Positions 1 to 6,024 of a stretch of 8,082 nt of DNA are shown piece after piece. How positions within the stretch are numbered: the stretch's first letter is position 1; every line of letters starts with the position of its first letter. Where the stretch lies: contig JAFZDR010000136.1 of assembly GCA_017561105.1 (NCBI GenBank), positions 1-8,082 of the forward strand. Reading direction: 5' to 3'. The DNA is from Alistipes sp. Lineage in GTDB: Bacteria; Bacteroidota; Bacteroidia; Bacteroidales; Rikenellaceae. Made by a program: the position numbers and the translations under genes. The notes under the pieces were generated by a model, which saw only the letters and a list, made by a program, of their open reading frames with translations, did no database searches and was not told where the DNA came from.

Positions 1-1423
1 GTGGATTCTCGAGGGCCACAAGGAGTGGAAATCGAATGTTTACGGACAGTGCAAGAGCTGGCTCGACGGAGGCTTGTTGCCTCGCGCCGTTAGCCGCGAC
101 CTCGATTGGGGTATTCCGGTACCAGTTGAGGGTGCCGAGGGCAAGGTTCTCTATGTTTGGTTTGATGCTCCAATCGGCTATATCTCTGCTACAAAGGAAC
201 TTACGCCAGATTGGGAGAAGTATTGGAAGAGCGAGGACACCAAGCTCGTTCACTTCATCGGCAAGGACAATATTGTCTTCCACTGCATCGTCTTCCCGTC
301 TATGTTGAAGGCTCACGGCGGTTACATCTTGCCAGAGAATGTGCCAAGCAACGAGTTCTTGAATCTCGAGGGCGACAAGATTTCGACCTCTCGCAACTGG
401 GCAGTTTGGTTGCACGAGTACCTCGTAGATTTCCCTGGCAAGGAGGATGTTTTGCGCTACGCACTTTGCGCTACAGCTCCCGAGACCAAGGATAACGACT
501 TCACCTGGAAGGACTACCAGGCTCGCAATAACAATGAGTTGGTGGCTGTTCTCGGTAACTTCGTAAACCGCGCATTGGTGCTCACCAAGAAGTATTACGA
601 CGGTGTTGTACCAGCTTGTGGCGAGCTTACAGAGTACGATCGCGAGACTATCACCGAGCTTTCGTCTATCAAGGCATCGTTGGAGAACAATATCGAGAAC
701 TACCGCTTCCGCGAGGCGTTGAAGGATGCTATGAACTTCGCTCGTATCGGAAACAAGTATCTTGCTGATTCTGAGCCATGGAAGTTGATTAAGACTGATG
801 CTGAGCGCGTTAAGACAATCCTCAATATCGCATTGCAGATTACAGCAAATATCGCGGTGGCTATCGAGCCGTTTATGCCGTTCTCGGCTGCCAAGATTTT
901 GAATATGTTGGCTTGCGAGAAGTTCGGCTGGGAGCGCCTTGGAGCTATGGATTTGTTGGCTGAGGGGCACCAGATTGGCGAGCCTACTCTCCTCTTCGAG
1001 AAGATCGAGGACGATGTAATTCAGAAACAGCTCGACCGCCTTGCCGAGATTAAGAAGCAGAATATGGCTGCCGAGGTTAAGGCCGAGCCACAGAAGGCAG
1101 AGTGCACATTCGATGATTTCCAGAAGATGGATATCCGCGTTTCGACCATTTTGGAGGCCGAGAAGTTGCCAAAGACCAAGAAGTTGCTCAAATTGACCAT
1201 CGATACAGGTATCGACAAGCGAACTATCGTGTCGGGTATTGCCGAGCACTTCACTCCGGAGGAGTTGGTTGGTCAGCAGGTTTTGGTGTTGGTAAACCTC
1301 GCTCCGCGCGACTTTAAGGGCATCACCTCGCAGGGTATGATCCTTATGGCGGAGGATGCAACAGGTGCTTTGCGCCTTGTTCAGCCAAACGAGAAGACCA
1401 ACAGTGGTGCAATGGTAGGATAG
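1..1423 (+). CDS. metG: Methionyl-tRNA synthetase, C-terminal part (5' truncated by window edge)
   Basis: Charges tRNA-Met with methionine in the cytoplasm using ATP (class I aminoacyl-tRNA synthetase). The reading frame is open from base 2, giving 473 visible residues. Full-length Bacteroidetes MetG is about 680 residues, so roughly the first 200, including the HIGH nucleotide-binding motif, lie left of the window. Visible landmarks are the family segment around [10 protein letters not shown] and [14 protein letters not shown], then [10 protein letters not shown] in the catalytic fold. The KMSKS-equivalent loop KISTS is at bases 377-391, followed by the helical anticodon-binding domain. From about base 1109 ([11 protein letters not shown]) to the end is an extra OB-fold tRNA-binding domain of the Arc1p/Trbp111 type ([23 protein letters not shown]). 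The frame ends with TAG at 1421-1423. The internal ATG at base 74 is not a start, because conserved MetG sequence continues in frame upstream of it. The next gene on the same strand, ilvE, begins 64 bp downstream after a parS-like palindrome. Identity is near certain. Confidence 0.97.
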   Translation, partial: WILEGHKEWKSNVYGQCKSWLDGGLLPRAVSRDLDWGIPVPVEGAEGKVLYVWFDAPIGYISATKELTPDWEKYWKSEDTKLVHFIGKDNIVFHCIVFPSMLKAHGGYILPENVPSNEFLNLEGDKISTSRNWAVWLHEYLVDFPGKEDVLRYALCATAPETKDNDFTWKDYQARNNNELVAVLGNFVNRALVLTKKYYDGVVPACGELTEYDRETITELSSIKASLENNIENYRFREALKDAMNFARIGNKYLADSEPWKLIKTDAERVKTILNIALQITANIAVAIEPFMPFSAAKILNMLACEKFGWERLGAMDLLAEGHQIGEPTLLFEKIEDDVIQKQLDRLAEIKKQNMAAEVKAEPQKAECTFDDFQKMDIRVSTILEAEKLPKTKKLLKLTIDTGIDKRTIVSGIAEHFTPEELVGQQVLVLVNLAPRDFKGITSQGMILMAEDATGALRLVQPNEKTNSGAMVG

Positions 1424-1439
1424 TCTGAATTTGTGAGGC

Positions 1440-1455
1440 TGTTCCTCGTGGAACA
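1440..1455. promoter_or_regulatory. parS-like palindrome 1 (TGTTCCTCGTGGAACA)
   Basis: A 16-bp interrupted palindrome in the 64-bp metG-ilvE gap. It matches the parS form TGTTCCACGTGGAACA at 15 of 16 positions, with T for A at position 7 of the site. The outer arms TGTTCC/GGAACA are perfectly symmetric, and the flanks are not. As RNA it could form a 6-bp stem with a 4-nt loop, but no U-tract follows, so it is not a convincing terminator. Candidate roles are a ParB-binding site or a shared intergenic repeat; binding is inferred from similarity only. Confidence 0.45.
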
Positions 1456-1487
1456 TTTGCTAATAGACTGAAAATTAGGTTAGTGAG

Positions 1488-2495
1488 ATGAATTGGAACG
1501 ACTTAGAGTTCGAGTTCAATGCTACCGGCGGTGAAAATCTCCGCCGATACTATAAAGATGGCGCGTGGGGCGAGCCGGAGTATACTACAAGTGAGTATGT
1601 GCCGGTGCACATGTGTTCTGCGTGCTTAAACTACGGTTTGCAGGCTTTTGAGGGCATTAAGGCTTTTCGTGGAGTGGATGGCAAGGTGCGAATTTTTCGC
1701 CCATATGCTCACGCTGCACGAATGGCTGCATGTGCGCGAAAGCTCTGCTTACCAATGGTTTCTGCCGATGAGTTTGTAGAGGCTTGTGTGGATGTGGTGC
1801 GTCGAAATCTCGAGTTTTTACCGCCATACGAGTCGCAGGCTGCGCTTTATATCCGCCCTGTATTGTTTGGTACGCGCCCTCGTTTGACCGTGCGACCATC
1901 GAGCGAAGCGGGTTTTTGCGTCTTTGCAACTCCTGTAGGTCCATACTTTAAGAATGGCATCCGCCCTATAAATGCTATTGTAAACCGCAATCAGGACCGT
2001 TCGGCTCCGCTTGGTACGGGCGATGTTAAGGTTGGAGGCAACTATGCGTCGAGCATGCTTTCGTATGAGGAGGCTCACGAAATGGGGTATAGTGCAGTGC
2101 TTTATACCGAGTCGGTCGAGCATCGTTACATCGAGGAGTGTGGCGCAGCAAACTTTATAGCTATCAAGGGCGATAGGTATATCACGCCGAAATCTCCGTC
2201 GATTTTGCCGTCGATTACTAACGACTCGTTGATGCAACTTGCTGAGGATAAGGGTTTTATCATTGAGCAACGCCCTGTCGATGTTGTCGAGCTTTCTACT
2301 TTCGAGGAGTGTGGCGCGTGTGGTACGGGTGCGATAATTACCCCGCTTGCCAAGGTCTTCGACCCTGACACAAATCAAACTTATAACTTTGGTGACGAGG
2401 TTGGTAAGGTGCTTTTGGATCTCTACAAGTCGCTTCAGGATGTGCAGTATGGCCGCGTTCCCGACATCCACAATTGGTGCGTAGAGGTAGAATAG
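1488..2495 (+). CDS. ilvE: Branched-chain amino acid aminotransferase (fold-type IV PLP enzyme)
   Basis: Transfers the amino group between glutamate and the 2-oxo acids of leucine, isoleucine and valine, as the last synthetic or first degradative step, in the cytoplasm. The 335-residue length is usual for the BCAT type. The N-terminal half carries the family segments LNYGLQAFEGIKAFRG (about 47-62), RIFRPYAHAARM and YIRPVLFGT. The PLP Schiff-base lysine is K181 in GDVKVGGNYASSM. E217 in EECGAAN matches the glutamate that contacts the pyridine nitrogen. SPSILPSITNDSL (about 236-248) and the phosphate-binding turn GTGAIITP (279-286) follow. Start ATG 1488 is chosen because residues from about 17 (NLRRYYKDGAWGE) align with the usual family N terminus; no Shine-Dalgarno is visible, as is common in Bacteroidetes. 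An unusual C275-G-A-C278 pair sits right before the phosphate turn; it is not at the position of the CxxC redox switch of human BCAT. The gene converges on mnmG across 76 bp holding two parS-like palindromes. Identity is very sure; physiological direction is not shown. Confidence 0.95.
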   Translation: MNWNDLEFEFNATGGENLRRYYKDGAWGEPEYTTSEYVPVHMCSACLNYGLQAFEGIKAFRGVDGKVRIFRPYAHAARMAACARKLCLPMVSADEFVEACVDVVRRNLEFLPPYESQAALYIRPVLFGTRPRLTVRPSSEAGFCVFATPVGPYFKNGIRPINAIVNRNQDRSAPLGTGDVKVGGNYASSMLSYEEAHEMGYSAVLYTESVEHRYIEECGAANFIAIKGDRYITPKSPSILPSITNDSLMQLAEDKGFIIEQRPVDVVELSTFEECGACGTGAIITPLAKVFDPDTNQTYNFGDEVGKVLLDLYKSLQDVQYGRVPDIHNWCVEVE

Positions 2496-2499
2496 TAAG

Positions 2500-2519
2500 A
2501 TTGTTCCACGGGGAACAAT
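2500..2519. promoter_or_regulatory. parS-like palindrome 2 (core TGTTCCACGGGGAACA)
   Basis: A 20-bp inverted repeat five bases after the ilvE stop codon: arms ATTGTTCC and GGAACAAT around ACGG. The inner 16 bp (2502-2517) match the parS form TGTTCCACGTGGAACA at 15 of 16 positions (G for T at position 10 of the site). As RNA it can form an 8-bp stem with a 4-nt loop, but only two T residues follow on the + strand, so by itself it would be a weak terminator. A ParB site, a helper hairpin for the terminator just downstream, or both are possible. Confidence 0.45.
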
Positions 2520-2537
2520 TTGGGCGAAATATAAGAG

Positions 2538-2568
2538 AAAAGAGATGTTCCACGGGAACATCTCTTTT
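2538..2568. terminator. Bidirectional intrinsic terminator between convergent ilvE and mnmG
   Basis: A perfect inverted repeat: arm AAAAGAGATGTTCC (2538-2551), loop ACG, arm GGAACATCTCTTTT (2555-2568). The 14-bp stem with a 3-nt loop has A-rich and T-rich ends, so it provides a U-tract in both directions (TCTCTTTTGTTTT on +, TCTCTTTTCTCTT on -). It lies 42 bp past the ilvE stop and 3 bp past the mnmG stop, exactly where two converging transcripts should end. Its head, 2546-2560 (TGTTCCACGGGAACA), is a third copy of the parS-like core with one central base missing. Confidence 0.88.
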
Positions 2569-2571
2569 GTT

Positions 2572-4455
2572 TTATCTGCCAAACTTTACCAATAGGACAT
2601 TTACATCGGCTGGCGAAACTCCCGGTATTCGCGATGCTTGGCCGATTGTCGAAGGCCTGATGCGGTTGAGTTTTTGTCGCGCTTCGATTGTCAGCGACTG
2701 CATTGATGAGTAGTCGAAGCCCTCGGGTATAGAAATATTCTCCAAACGATGGAGCTTTTCTGCCACTTGTCGCTCGCGCTCGATGTATCCCGAGTATTTA
2801 ATTTCGATCTCCGCCTCCTCGATATCGGCATCGGTAATTCCGTTCTCGCGGACAAATTTTGCGAGTTTTGGCAAGGCCCCAACAAGTCCCGCAAGTGTCA
2901 AATCGTTGCGAAGGGCGAGCTCGAAAATCTTCTTTCCGTGCGAAAGTTCGGGTAAACCGAGCGAAATTAAATAGTTTTGAATTTCGCATATTTTCGCGCT
3001 TTGTGTGCGACAGTACGAAATAAGCGAATTTACGCGCGAAATTTTTTCGTTGAATTTTTCATAGCGCGACTCCGAAATTAAGCCCAATTTGTAACCAAGT
3101 GGAGTGAGTCGGCGGTCGGCGTTATCTTGTCTGAGCAAGATGCGATACTCTGCTCGCGAAGTAAACATTCGGTATGGCTCATCAACTCCTTTGACCACAA
3201 GGTCGTCAATCAGCACTCCGATATAGGCCTCGTCGCGCTGCAAAATGATAGGCTCGGCACCCTGAACGCGCAACGATGCGTTGATACCTGCCAACAAACC
3301 CTGTGCGGCAGCCTCCTCGTAACCCGTAGTACCGTTTACCTGACCTGCAAAGTAAAGATTGTCAATGAGTTTGCTCTCCAACGAGTGCTTTAGCTGCGTT
3401 GGCGGGAAGTAGTCGTACTCTATGGCATAGCCCGTACGGTAGGCGTGCACATTCTCAAGTCCCTTAATCTGGTGAAGGGCAGAGAGTTGCACCTCGTATG
3501 GGAGCGACGATGAGAAGCCATTGAGGTAGTATTCGTTTGTGGTGCGACCCTCCGGCTCAAGGAAGAGCTGGTGTTGCTCCTTATCGGCAAATGTGCGCAA
3601 CTTATCCTCGATGCTTGGGCAGTAGCGAGGTCCGATACCCTTGATTGTGCCGTTGAAGAGTGGCGAATCCTCGAAACCTGTGCGGAGTGTGTTGTGCACA
3701 TCCTGCGAGGTATAGACCAGGTAGCACGGCATCTGATCGCGTACCGCTTCGGTCTCGTCCGAGAATGAGAACTTCGATGGGTTTTCGTCACCCGGCTGCA
3801 TCTCCAAAATCGAGAAGTCGATAGTGCGAGCGTCGAGTCGTGCCGGTGTTCCCGTTTTCATTCTGCCAACCTCAACACCCTGATTTACAAGGCTTTCCGT
3901 TACGCCATACGAGGCAGCATCGCCTGCGCGACCACCTCCGGCATTATTACGACCGCAGTGCATCAAGCCCGAGAGGAAGGTTCCTGCGGTGAGGACTATT
4001 GCCTTAGCCTCGAACTCTACGCCCATTTGCGTTTTAATGCCCTTTACGCGCGGTTTCTCACCCTCGCTATCAAAGAGTATATCTGTGACCGAATCTTGCC
4101 AAATAAAGAGGTTTTCGCGGTTCTCTAAGCGACGACGCCACTCAGCTGAGAATGCCGCCTTGTCGCACTGCGCTCGCGGACTCCACATTGCGGCACCCTT
4201 CGAGCGGTTGAGCATACGGAACTGTATGGTTGAGAGATCGGTTACGATAGCTGTTTCGCCACCGAGAGCGTCAATTTCGCGTACAATCTGACCCTTTGCA
4301 ACGCCACCAATTGCGGGGTTGCACGACATCGCCGCGAACTTGGTCATATCCATCGTTACAAGGAGCGTGCGACAACCTCTGCGAGCCGCCGCCGAAGCCG
4401 CTTCGCAACCTGCGTGTCCCGCACCTACTACGATAACGTCAAATTTTTGCACCAT
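2572..4455 (-). CDS. mnmG: tRNA uridine-34 5-carboxymethylaminomethyl modification enzyme MnmG (GidA)
   Basis: FAD-dependent partner of MnmE; together they install the carboxymethylaminomethyl (or aminomethyl) group on the wobble uridine of certain tRNAs, using a folate one-carbon unit. From ATG 4455 the protein has 627 residues, the normal family length. The Rossmann FAD motif GAGHAGCEAA is at residues 11-20. MSCNPAIGGVAKG follows, with C45 at the position of the conserved first cysteine. GTFLSGLMHCG and GGGRAGDA, then RMKTGTPARL (198-207), come next. The active-site PRYCPSIEDK segment has C279, equivalent to E. coli Cys277. FAGQVNGTTGYEEAAAQG (369-386) and FTSRAEYRILLRQDNAD (431-447) precede the helical C-terminal MnmE/tRNA-binding domain ending ISRIPGVSPAD-like (ASRIPGVSPADVNVLL). 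The frame is open further up to a TTG at 4566, but that 37-residue extension is unlike the family and its first codon overlaps a likely -7 promoter box, so ATG 4455 is preferred. It lies downstream of ybeY on the same strand, 153 bp apart. Confidence 0.97.
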   Translation of the reverse strand: MVQKFDVIVVGAGHAGCEAASAAARRGCRTLLVTMDMTKFAAMSCNPAIGGVAKGQIVREIDALGGETAIVTDLSTIQFRMLNRSKGAAMWSPRAQCDKAAFSAEWRRRLENRENLFIWQDSVTDILFDSEGEKPRVKGIKTQMGVEFEAKAIVLTAGTFLSGLMHCGRNNAGGGRAGDAASYGVTESLVNQGVEVGRMKTGTPARLDARTIDFSILEMQPGDENPSKFSFSDETEAVRDQMPCYLVYTSQDVHNTLRTGFEDSPLFNGTIKGIGPRYCPSIEDKLRTFADKEQHQLFLEPEGRTTNEYYLNGFSSSLPYEVQLSALHQIKGLENVHAYRTGYAIEYDYFPPTQLKHSLESKLIDNLYFAGQVNGTTGYEEAAAQGLLAGINASLRVQGAEPIILQRDEAYIGVLIDDLVVKGVDEPYRMFTSRAEYRILLRQDNADRRLTPLGYKLGLISESRYEKFNEKISRVNSLISYCRTQSAKICEIQNYLISLGLPELSHGKKIFELALRNDLTLAGLVGALPKLAKFVRENGITDADIEEAEIEIKYSGYIERERQVAEKLHRLENISIPEGFDYSSMQSLTIEARQKLNRIRPSTIGQASRIPGVSPADVNVLLVKFGR

Positions 4456-4563
4456 CTTTATCTGCTTGAAAATCGTTCCGATTGACTCTTTTTGCACCTT
4501 ACTTGCGTCGTAAATGCTCACATACGCTACAGTATGCTGCGCTTTCCGCCACTGCGTAACGCA

Positions 4564-4571
4564 CAAAAATA
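4564..4571 (-). promoter_or_regulatory. Possible Bacteroidetes -7 element for mnmG
   Basis: Read on the minus strand this is TATTTTTG, matching TAnnTTTG. It lies in the ybeY-mnmG gap, 108 nt before the mnmG ATG, so a transcript from it would have a leader of about 100 nt. I see no clear TTTG -33 box at the expected 19-20 bp spacing, so this rests on the -7 match and position only. The gap shows no obvious terminator for ybeY, so read-through into mnmG is also possible. Confidence 0.35.
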
Positions 4572-4608
4572 GCCTAACCGCCTCCGATTTTGGGTTTTTA
4601 GTTTAATG

Positions 4609-5067
4609 CTAATTCTGCTTTTTGCACTCCGAAATCAACATCTGCTCCAAAAGAGCCAGATACTTATCCTCCTTCTTATGCATCTGCTTCTCGGCGCGCG
4701 GGGTTTTATCCTTCTGGCCGCAGAGGTGCAAAACGCCGTGAACTATCACGCGCAACATCTCCTGACGGGTGGTAGCACCATATAGGCGCGCATTGTCGGC
4801 TACGGTCTCGATATCAATAAAGATATCGCCTGCGATATAACCCGCCTTCAAATCGCTATCGTCGAAGGTTATGATGTCGGTGAAGTAGTCGTGACCGAGG
4901 AACTCGATATTCATTGCACGATGACGCTCTGCCGAGCAGAATACATACGAAATCTCGGCGATAGAGTAGTCGCCCTCCTGGCGTGCCACTTCGCGTAGCC
5001 ATTTACGCATAAGACGCTTTTGTGGCAAGCGATAGTTGCAGTCGTCGGTGTAAAATAAAATATCCAT
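4609..5067 (-). CDS. ybeY: Endoribonuclease YbeY (16S rRNA maturation / ribosome quality control)
   Basis: Metal-dependent endoribonuclease acting in the cytoplasm in 16S rRNA 3'-end maturation and 70S ribosome quality control. From ATG 5067 it has 152 residues, normal for the UPF0054 family. Visible family features are ISYVFCSAERHRAMN (39-53), the conserved HDYFTDIITF block (59-68), GDIFIDIETV (80-89), and the metal site H110-G-V-L-H114-L-C-G-Q-K-D120. The usual pattern is H-x3-H-x5-H; here the third ligand position is aspartate, which I recall as typical of Bacteroidetes YbeY proteins. The frame extends upstream to ATG 5139, but those 24 extra residues overlap the PAP2 coding end, are unlike the family, and lie upstream of a good -7 box, so ATG 5067 is chosen. 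It starts 25 bp after the PAP2 stop and is followed by mnmG. Identity is confident. Confidence 0.94.
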   Translation of the reverse strand: MDILFYTDDCNYRLPQKRLMRKWLREVARQEGDYSIAEISYVFCSAERHRAMNIEFLGHDYFTDIITFDDSDLKAGYIAGDIFIDIETVADNARLYGATTRQEMLRVIVHGVLHLCGQKDKTPRAEKQMHKKEDKYLALLEQMLISECKKQN

Positions 5068-5074
5068 AGTGGTG

Positions 5075-5082
5075 CAAAGGTA
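5075..5082 (-). promoter_or_regulatory. Bacteroidetes -7 element for ybeY (TACCTTTG)
   Basis: The minus strand reads TACCTTTG, a full TAnnTTTG match, with exactly 7 nt between its G and the ybeY ATG. It sits in the 25-bp gap after the PAP2 stop. The upstream DNA is A/T rich, but no TTTG -33 box is seen at 19-20 bp. If used, the transcript would begin within a few bases of the start codon, and the longer ybeY start at 5139 could not be on it. Confidence 0.55.
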
Positions 5083-5092
5083 ACGAAAAAAA

Positions 5093-5929
5093 TTAAAATT
5101 GTATCGCACACGACACTCCCAGAGCCTTTGTGTTGGCATAATACATAGGAGTTGCCATCATCGCTTGTCCCTTACGCGGAATGCGGAAGATGTGGCGATT
5201 GAGCGGCAGCATCCAATATCCGATACGCGCCGAGAGTATTCCGAAACCGGCGCCTGCCAAGACATCGTTAAACCAGTGGCGGCCGTTGTACATTCGCATA
5301 AAGCCCACCGTTGCAGCCATGGCGTATGCTCCCATTCCGACACCCCAGCCATACTCCGAACGCACCAACTCGGCACCCGCGAAGGCGGTCATGGTGTGAC
5401 CCGACGGGAAGGAGTTGCGACTGCCTGTATCGGGGCGCGGCTCGCGCACTATGTGCTTGATACTCTGCGATAAAGCCGTTACGGCAATATATGTTACGGC
5501 AGCTACAGCCACACGCTCTCCAAAGGAGTGCTTGGCCTCTAAGCCCATAAAGTCGAGAGTGAGATAGAAGGCTACGGGAACATACTGAACATAGTCTTCG
5601 AAGCGGAGCTTTACCCCCTTACTTGGTTCGTAGAGTCCGTTTTTGATGGCGAGGTTTATGCCGCGCATCGGAGCATTCTCTCCAACACCCAAAGCACCTA
5701 AGCCGACCAACGCCACGGGAGCCACAAGCTGTTCGGCACGAAAGCGGGTGGAGTAGGTTTGATTCTTCTCCCACCAATTCTCCGAGTATCGCTGGACTTT
5801 TACCCTCTCAGAGTCGTTTTTAGCCTCTATTTTACCCCCGCCCTTGGCAACGGCAACAACCGTCGGTGCCGTCAGTAAAATCGCAATAACGACTATTTTT
5901 AATATATTATAGACCATTTTTGCTATCAT
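5093..5929 (-). CDS. PAP2-superfamily membrane phosphatase (lipid phosphatase; possibly lipid A or undecaprenyl-pyrophosphate type)
   Basis: A 278-residue PAP2 (type 2 phosphatidic acid phosphatase) protein. All three catalytic motifs are intact. C1 is K158-x6-R165-P166 (KHIVREPRP). C2 is P175-S-G-H178. C3 is R212-x5-H218-x3-D222, in which H218 would be the phospho-histidine nucleophile and H178 the acid. The N terminus (about 5-28, NILKIVVIAILLTAPTVVAVA) looks like a signal peptide or first membrane helix. Further hydrophobic segments lie around 70-85, 112-130, 138-156, 180-190, 196-211 and 222-240, so the active site should face the periplasm. The substrate cannot be read from sequence; related Bacteroidetes PAP2 proteins include lipid A phosphatases (LpxF/LpxE) and undecaprenyl-pyrophosphate phosphatases. 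The last residues (GVSCAIQF) end in phenylalanine with a beta-strand-like pattern, odd for an inner-membrane PAP2. Start ATG 5929 is used; ATG 5917 (residue 5) is a possible alternative. The gene diverges from the oligopeptidase gene and precedes ybeY. Confidence 0.88.
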   Translation of the reverse strand: MIAKMVYNILKIVVIAILLTAPTVVAVAKGGGKIEAKNDSERVKVQRYSENWWEKNQTYSTRFRAEQLVAPVALVGLGALGVGENAPMRGINLAIKNGLYEPSKGVKLRFEDYVQYVPVAFYLTLDFMGLEAKHSFGERVAVAAVTYIAVTALSQSIKHIVREPRPDTGSRNSFPSGHTMTAFAGAELVRSEYGWGVGMGAYAMAATVGFMRMYNGRHWFNDVLAGAGFGILSARIGYWMLPLNRHIFRIPRKGQAMMATPMYYANTKALGVSCAIQF

Positions 5930-5936
5930 AACGCGA

Positions 5937-5944
5937 CAAAGATA
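5937..5944 (-). promoter_or_regulatory. Bacteroidetes -7 element for the PAP2 gene (TATCTTTG)
   Basis: The minus strand reads TATCTTTG, matching TAnnTTTG, with 7 nt between its G and ATG 5929, the same spacing as at ybeY. No clear TTTG -33 box is visible. It lies in the divergent intergenic region shared with the prolyl oligopeptidase promoter on the other strand. Confidence 0.5.
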
Positions 5945-5996
5945 TGAATTTTTTATCTTTTCATTCGCTGCGAGGTGTCATATTTATGCTTTTTAT

Positions 5997-6004
5997 TATC
6001 TTTG
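5997..6004 (+). promoter_or_regulatory. Bacteroidetes -7 element for the prolyl oligopeptidase gene (TATCTTTG)
   Basis: The + strand reads TATCTTTG, identical to the divergent PAP2 box and matching TAnnTTTG, with 20 nt between its G and ATG 6025. The region where a -33 TTTG should lie (around 5973-5978) reads only GGTGT-like sequence, so the upstream box is weak. It would give a short leader of roughly 15 nt. Confidence 0.5.
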
Positions 6005-6024
6005 TACCGAGCAAATATATATCT

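Noticed and set aside
1424..2571. A replication origin in the gaps near mnmG
   Set aside because: No DnaA-box cluster (TTATCCACA or its complement) is visible, the gaps are only 64 and 76 bp, and gidA linkage alone is weak evidence in Bacteroidetes.
1818..2582. 254-codon minus-strand open frame across ilvE and the terminator
   Set aside because: Antisense to ilvE with intact catalytic residues; the protein is compositionally odd, spans the bidirectional terminator and has no recognisable domain.
4456..4566. N-terminal extension of MnmG to a TTG start
   Set aside because: The 37 extra residues are unlike any MnmG, the TTG overlaps a -7 promoter-like box, and ATG 4455 gives the normal family length and N terminus (MVQKFDVIVVGAGHAG).
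5068..5139. Upstream ATG for ybeY overlapping the PAP2 coding end
   Set aside because: The extra 24 residues are not YbeY-like, and a TAnnTTTG box lies between them and the family start at 5067.
5930..6024. A small RNA or operator in the divergent PAP2/oligopeptidase gap
   Set aside because: Beyond the two divergent -7-like boxes I see no symmetric operator, hairpin or terminator.
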